From positions 1 through 8,832 of the forward strand of contig JAJRXL010000294.1 in assembly GCA_024276335.1 (NCBI GenBank): 8,832 nucleotides of DNA, in the 5' to 3' direction. The notes under the pieces were generated by a model. The model made no database searches. It was not told where the DNA came from and was given only the letters and a program-made list of their open reading frames with translations. Position 1 is the stretch's first letter. Each line of letters begins with the position of its first letter. This document shows positions 7,090 through 8,832 of the stretch, piece by piece. Both the position numbers and the translations under genes were made by a program. The stretch comes from Bacteroidota bacterium (GTDB lineage: Bacteria > Bacteroidota > Ignavibacteria > SZUA-365 > JAADGX01).

Positions 7090-8832
7090 ATGATACGGCA
7101 CATCGGCAGATTTCATTTTACTACGTCGGCGGAAGGCTTGTACAGCGCGGAACTGCCGGATATTGCTAAAAGCAATAAAGGCGCCTACAAGCTTCTCGTT
7201 CGATTCGACGCGTCTGCGTTTTCACTTCCAAGCTATTACCGCTATGCACATTTCAGGAATCCGCATGGGCCCTGGACGTTTTCTCACCTTGAGTTTTCTG
7301 ACACTCCTTCGGGGTTGCTGGTAGGACCCTGGCCGGGGTGGCACACGATTCCCGACCTACCGAAAATATCCGCCCGAATAGGTGATAAAGGCGTTGACGG
7401 CTCATTCGTCTTCTGGGGCGACGAGTTGCAAAATAAGTGTATCCGCGTAGTGTTTCAATGTACACTTGCGGGAGAGGTGAGAATCCTTCTGGATGATACG
7501 CGTGGACTGGTTCCAATTGAGGTGGATATTTACGCGACACTTCCCGATGACGTCGAGCCGATGCCGGTCGGCCTGAGACCCGAATTGGAAAACCGGCACC
7601 CCCGGTTGCTTTTCGACGCCGGTTTCATTCCCGAGTTAATAAGCCGCACGCGTTCTTCGCACCATCACATCTGGCAGCGCATTTGTGCTCTTTACGATCA
7701 ACGGGATATCCCGGCGAGAAAAACACCGGAGTCGAAAACCGTTGAAGGGCCGGAAAGGTTGTTTCCCGAGGATCGTCTGCTCATTACCGTGTTGTTATAT
7801 CTTGCGCAACATGAACGGGTTACACGCGAGGATGCCGTCGTTGAATTGGAGAATTACCTGGACCTGACGGATGGTTCGCAGTATGAACCACTGCACATCG
7901 ATACGCAGTGCGGCGAGATATTGTTTTCATTGTGCCTGGCATACGACTGGCTTCATAATTCCCTTACTGCGTCGCAGCGGGATCGTGCCAGGGAGCGTCT
8001 CTTTGAAATTGCCGACCGTTGCTGGCAGCACCTGGGATACGAGCGCAGGGATTACGGCCAGGCGCATTTCCTCGGATGCGGGATGGGTATCCTCGCGTTT
8101 GCATTCCTGTTTTGGGAAGAGCATCTGCAGGCGCGGGAGTGGGCTTCATACCTGCGGGGTGTGATGGAAATTGTCATCGATATGTTGCCGGAAGACGGTT
8201 TCTTTCCCCACGGCCTCAATCTCTGGATTTATGAACACGGCTTTCTCTTTCGTTGGTTGGAATTGTTCCGGCATGCAGCGGGCGAGGATCTTTGGGTCAG
8301 GTCACAGTACTGGCGAAACGCATCGGCGTTTCGGGTAGCGGCGACATCACCTGATGGCTTGTACGGTATTACGTTTGGTGATCCCCAGTACCGTGTGGGC
8401 GGCGATGCATGGTGCCACTACCTGGTTGCCATGCGCACCGGATCCGGGAGCGCCCGTTGGATCGGCGACATGCTTTTTGATACGCCGCACGAAGGCGTTG
8501 ATTACAGGAATACTCCTCCACGGAGGCGCGTGTACGAGCTGCTGTATTATGATACGGGGATACCATCGCGGCAGCCGGACGATGCTGTTCAGGTGTTTCA
8601 CGATGGAGGGCAGATATTCGTGAAAGGATGGTCGGGTGGGAGAGGATTCCTTTTCACCTTTCGTAGCGGTCCGCCACTTGGCAGGCGACGTTACCAGCGT
8701 GGTGCGCACGGAGCCTACGGCCACGGTGATCCGGCGAACGGGGCTTTCCTGCTTTACTCGGACAACGCCTTCATCGCGTCTGGTCCGGGGCCTGTTTACA
8801 GGAGGGACACATCGCTGCATAACACGATTACG
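7090..8832 (+). CDS. Heparinase II/III-family polysaccharide lyase-like protein (3' end outside window)
   Basis: The frame is open from ATG 7090 to the right edge, 581 codons. Residues 1 to about 160 form a beta-rich N-terminal domain. The family's entry motif HPRLLF is at 170-175 and begins the alpha/alpha toroid, with YDW at 285-287, H326 in an AHFLG segment, and a DGFFPHGLNLWIYEHG stretch (D369-G384) carrying the likely catalytic Y381. The C-terminal beta-sandwich follows, with YGHGD (H545) and YRRDTSLHNT (570-579, H577). Known members cleave uronate-containing polysaccharides by beta-elimination. No signal peptide is visible, so it should act in the cytoplasm. It starts 22 nt after the hydrolase-like gene without a good Shine-Dalgarno; an in-frame ATG at 7042 is a possible longer start. 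The usual second histidine of the HxH motif appears to be aspartate (D547). Confidence 0.9.
   Translation, partial: MIRHIGRFHFTTSAEGLYSAELPDIAKSNKGAYKLLVRFDASAFSLPSYYRYAHFRNPHGPWTFSHLEFSDTPSGLLVGPWPGWHTIPDLPKISARIGDKGVDGSFVFWGDELQNKCIRVVFQCTLAGEVRILLDDTRGLVPIEVDIYATLPDDVEPMPVGLRPELENRHPRLLFDAGFIPELISRTRSSHHHIWQRICALYDQRDIPARKTPESKTVEGPERLFPEDRLLITVLLYLAQHERVTREDAVVELENYLDLTDGSQYEPLHIDTQCGEILFSLCLAYDWLHNSLTASQRDRARERLFEIADRCWQHLGYERRDYGQAHFLGCGMGILAFAFLFWEEHLQAREWASYLRGVMEIVIDMLPEDGFFPHGLNLWIYEHGFLFRWLELFRHAAGEDLWVRSQYWRNASAFRVAATSPDGLYGITFGDPQYRVGGDAWCHYLVAMRTGSGSARWIGDMLFDTPHEGVDYRNTPPRRRVYELLYYDTGIPSRQPDDAVQVFHDGGQIFVKGWSGGRGFLFTFRSGPPLGRRRYQRGAHGAYGHGDPANGAFLLYSDNAFIASGPGPVYRRDTSLHNTIT

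Noticed and set aside
7685..8164. Short + strand frames at 7685-7867 and 7871-8164
   Set aside because: They are out-of-frame shadows within the continuous heparinase-like frame, which carries the HPRLLF, YDW and HNT motifs.
8347..8820. Minus-strand open frame of 157 codons near the right edge
   Set aside because: It is antisense to the conserved C-terminal beta-sandwich of the lyase-like gene and has no recognisable content.

Overview
The window is a single-strand, seven-gene run, all on the + strand, that reads as one carbohydrate-uptake and carbohydrate-breakdown operon from a bacterium of moderate GC content. The intergenic gaps are 18, about 27, -8 (overlap), 36, 33 and about 22 nt, with no visible terminator, no internal promoter I can support, and no tRNA, rRNA, CRISPR array or mobile element. 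Both ends cut through genes. I cannot assign the organism. The lipoprotein-type binding protein, GTG starts and patchy Shine-Dalgarno use fit several groups rich in such clusters (for example Planctomycetota, Lentisphaerota, Spirochaetota or Bacillota), and nothing in the DNA decides between them.

Layout: (1) the last 116 codons of an unrecognised gene (1-352); (2) two inner-membrane permeases of a carbohydrate ABC importer, MalF/UgpA-like (371-1273) and MalG/UgpE-like (1301-2167), each with six hydrophobic segments and a recognisable EAA loop; (3) the matching lipoprotein sugar-binding protein (2160-3578), whose GTG start overlaps the second permease; (4) a 456-residue protein of unknown function whose C-terminal third looks like a galactose-binding-fold carbohydrate-binding module (3615-4985); (5) a 682-residue protein that looks like a TIM-barrel glycoside hydrolase of no family I can name (5019-7067), preceded by a nine-codon leader ORF with a better ribosome-binding site than the gene itself; (6) the first 581 codons of a heparinase II/III-type polysaccharide lyase (7090 to the window end), open through the right edge.

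How the genes may work together: the importer brings an oligosaccharide, possibly uronate-containing, into the cell, where the lyase-like and hydrolase-like proteins cut it. None of the three downstream proteins has a visible signal peptide, so the degradative step appears cytoplasmic and downstream of uptake. No ABC ATPase gene is present; either it lies outside the window or a shared MsmX/MsmK-type ATPase serves this importer. The most unusual parts are the unassigned 456- and 682-residue proteins, the short coupled leader between them, and the heparinase-like protein, in which part of the usual His/Asp metal-site signature appears altered.
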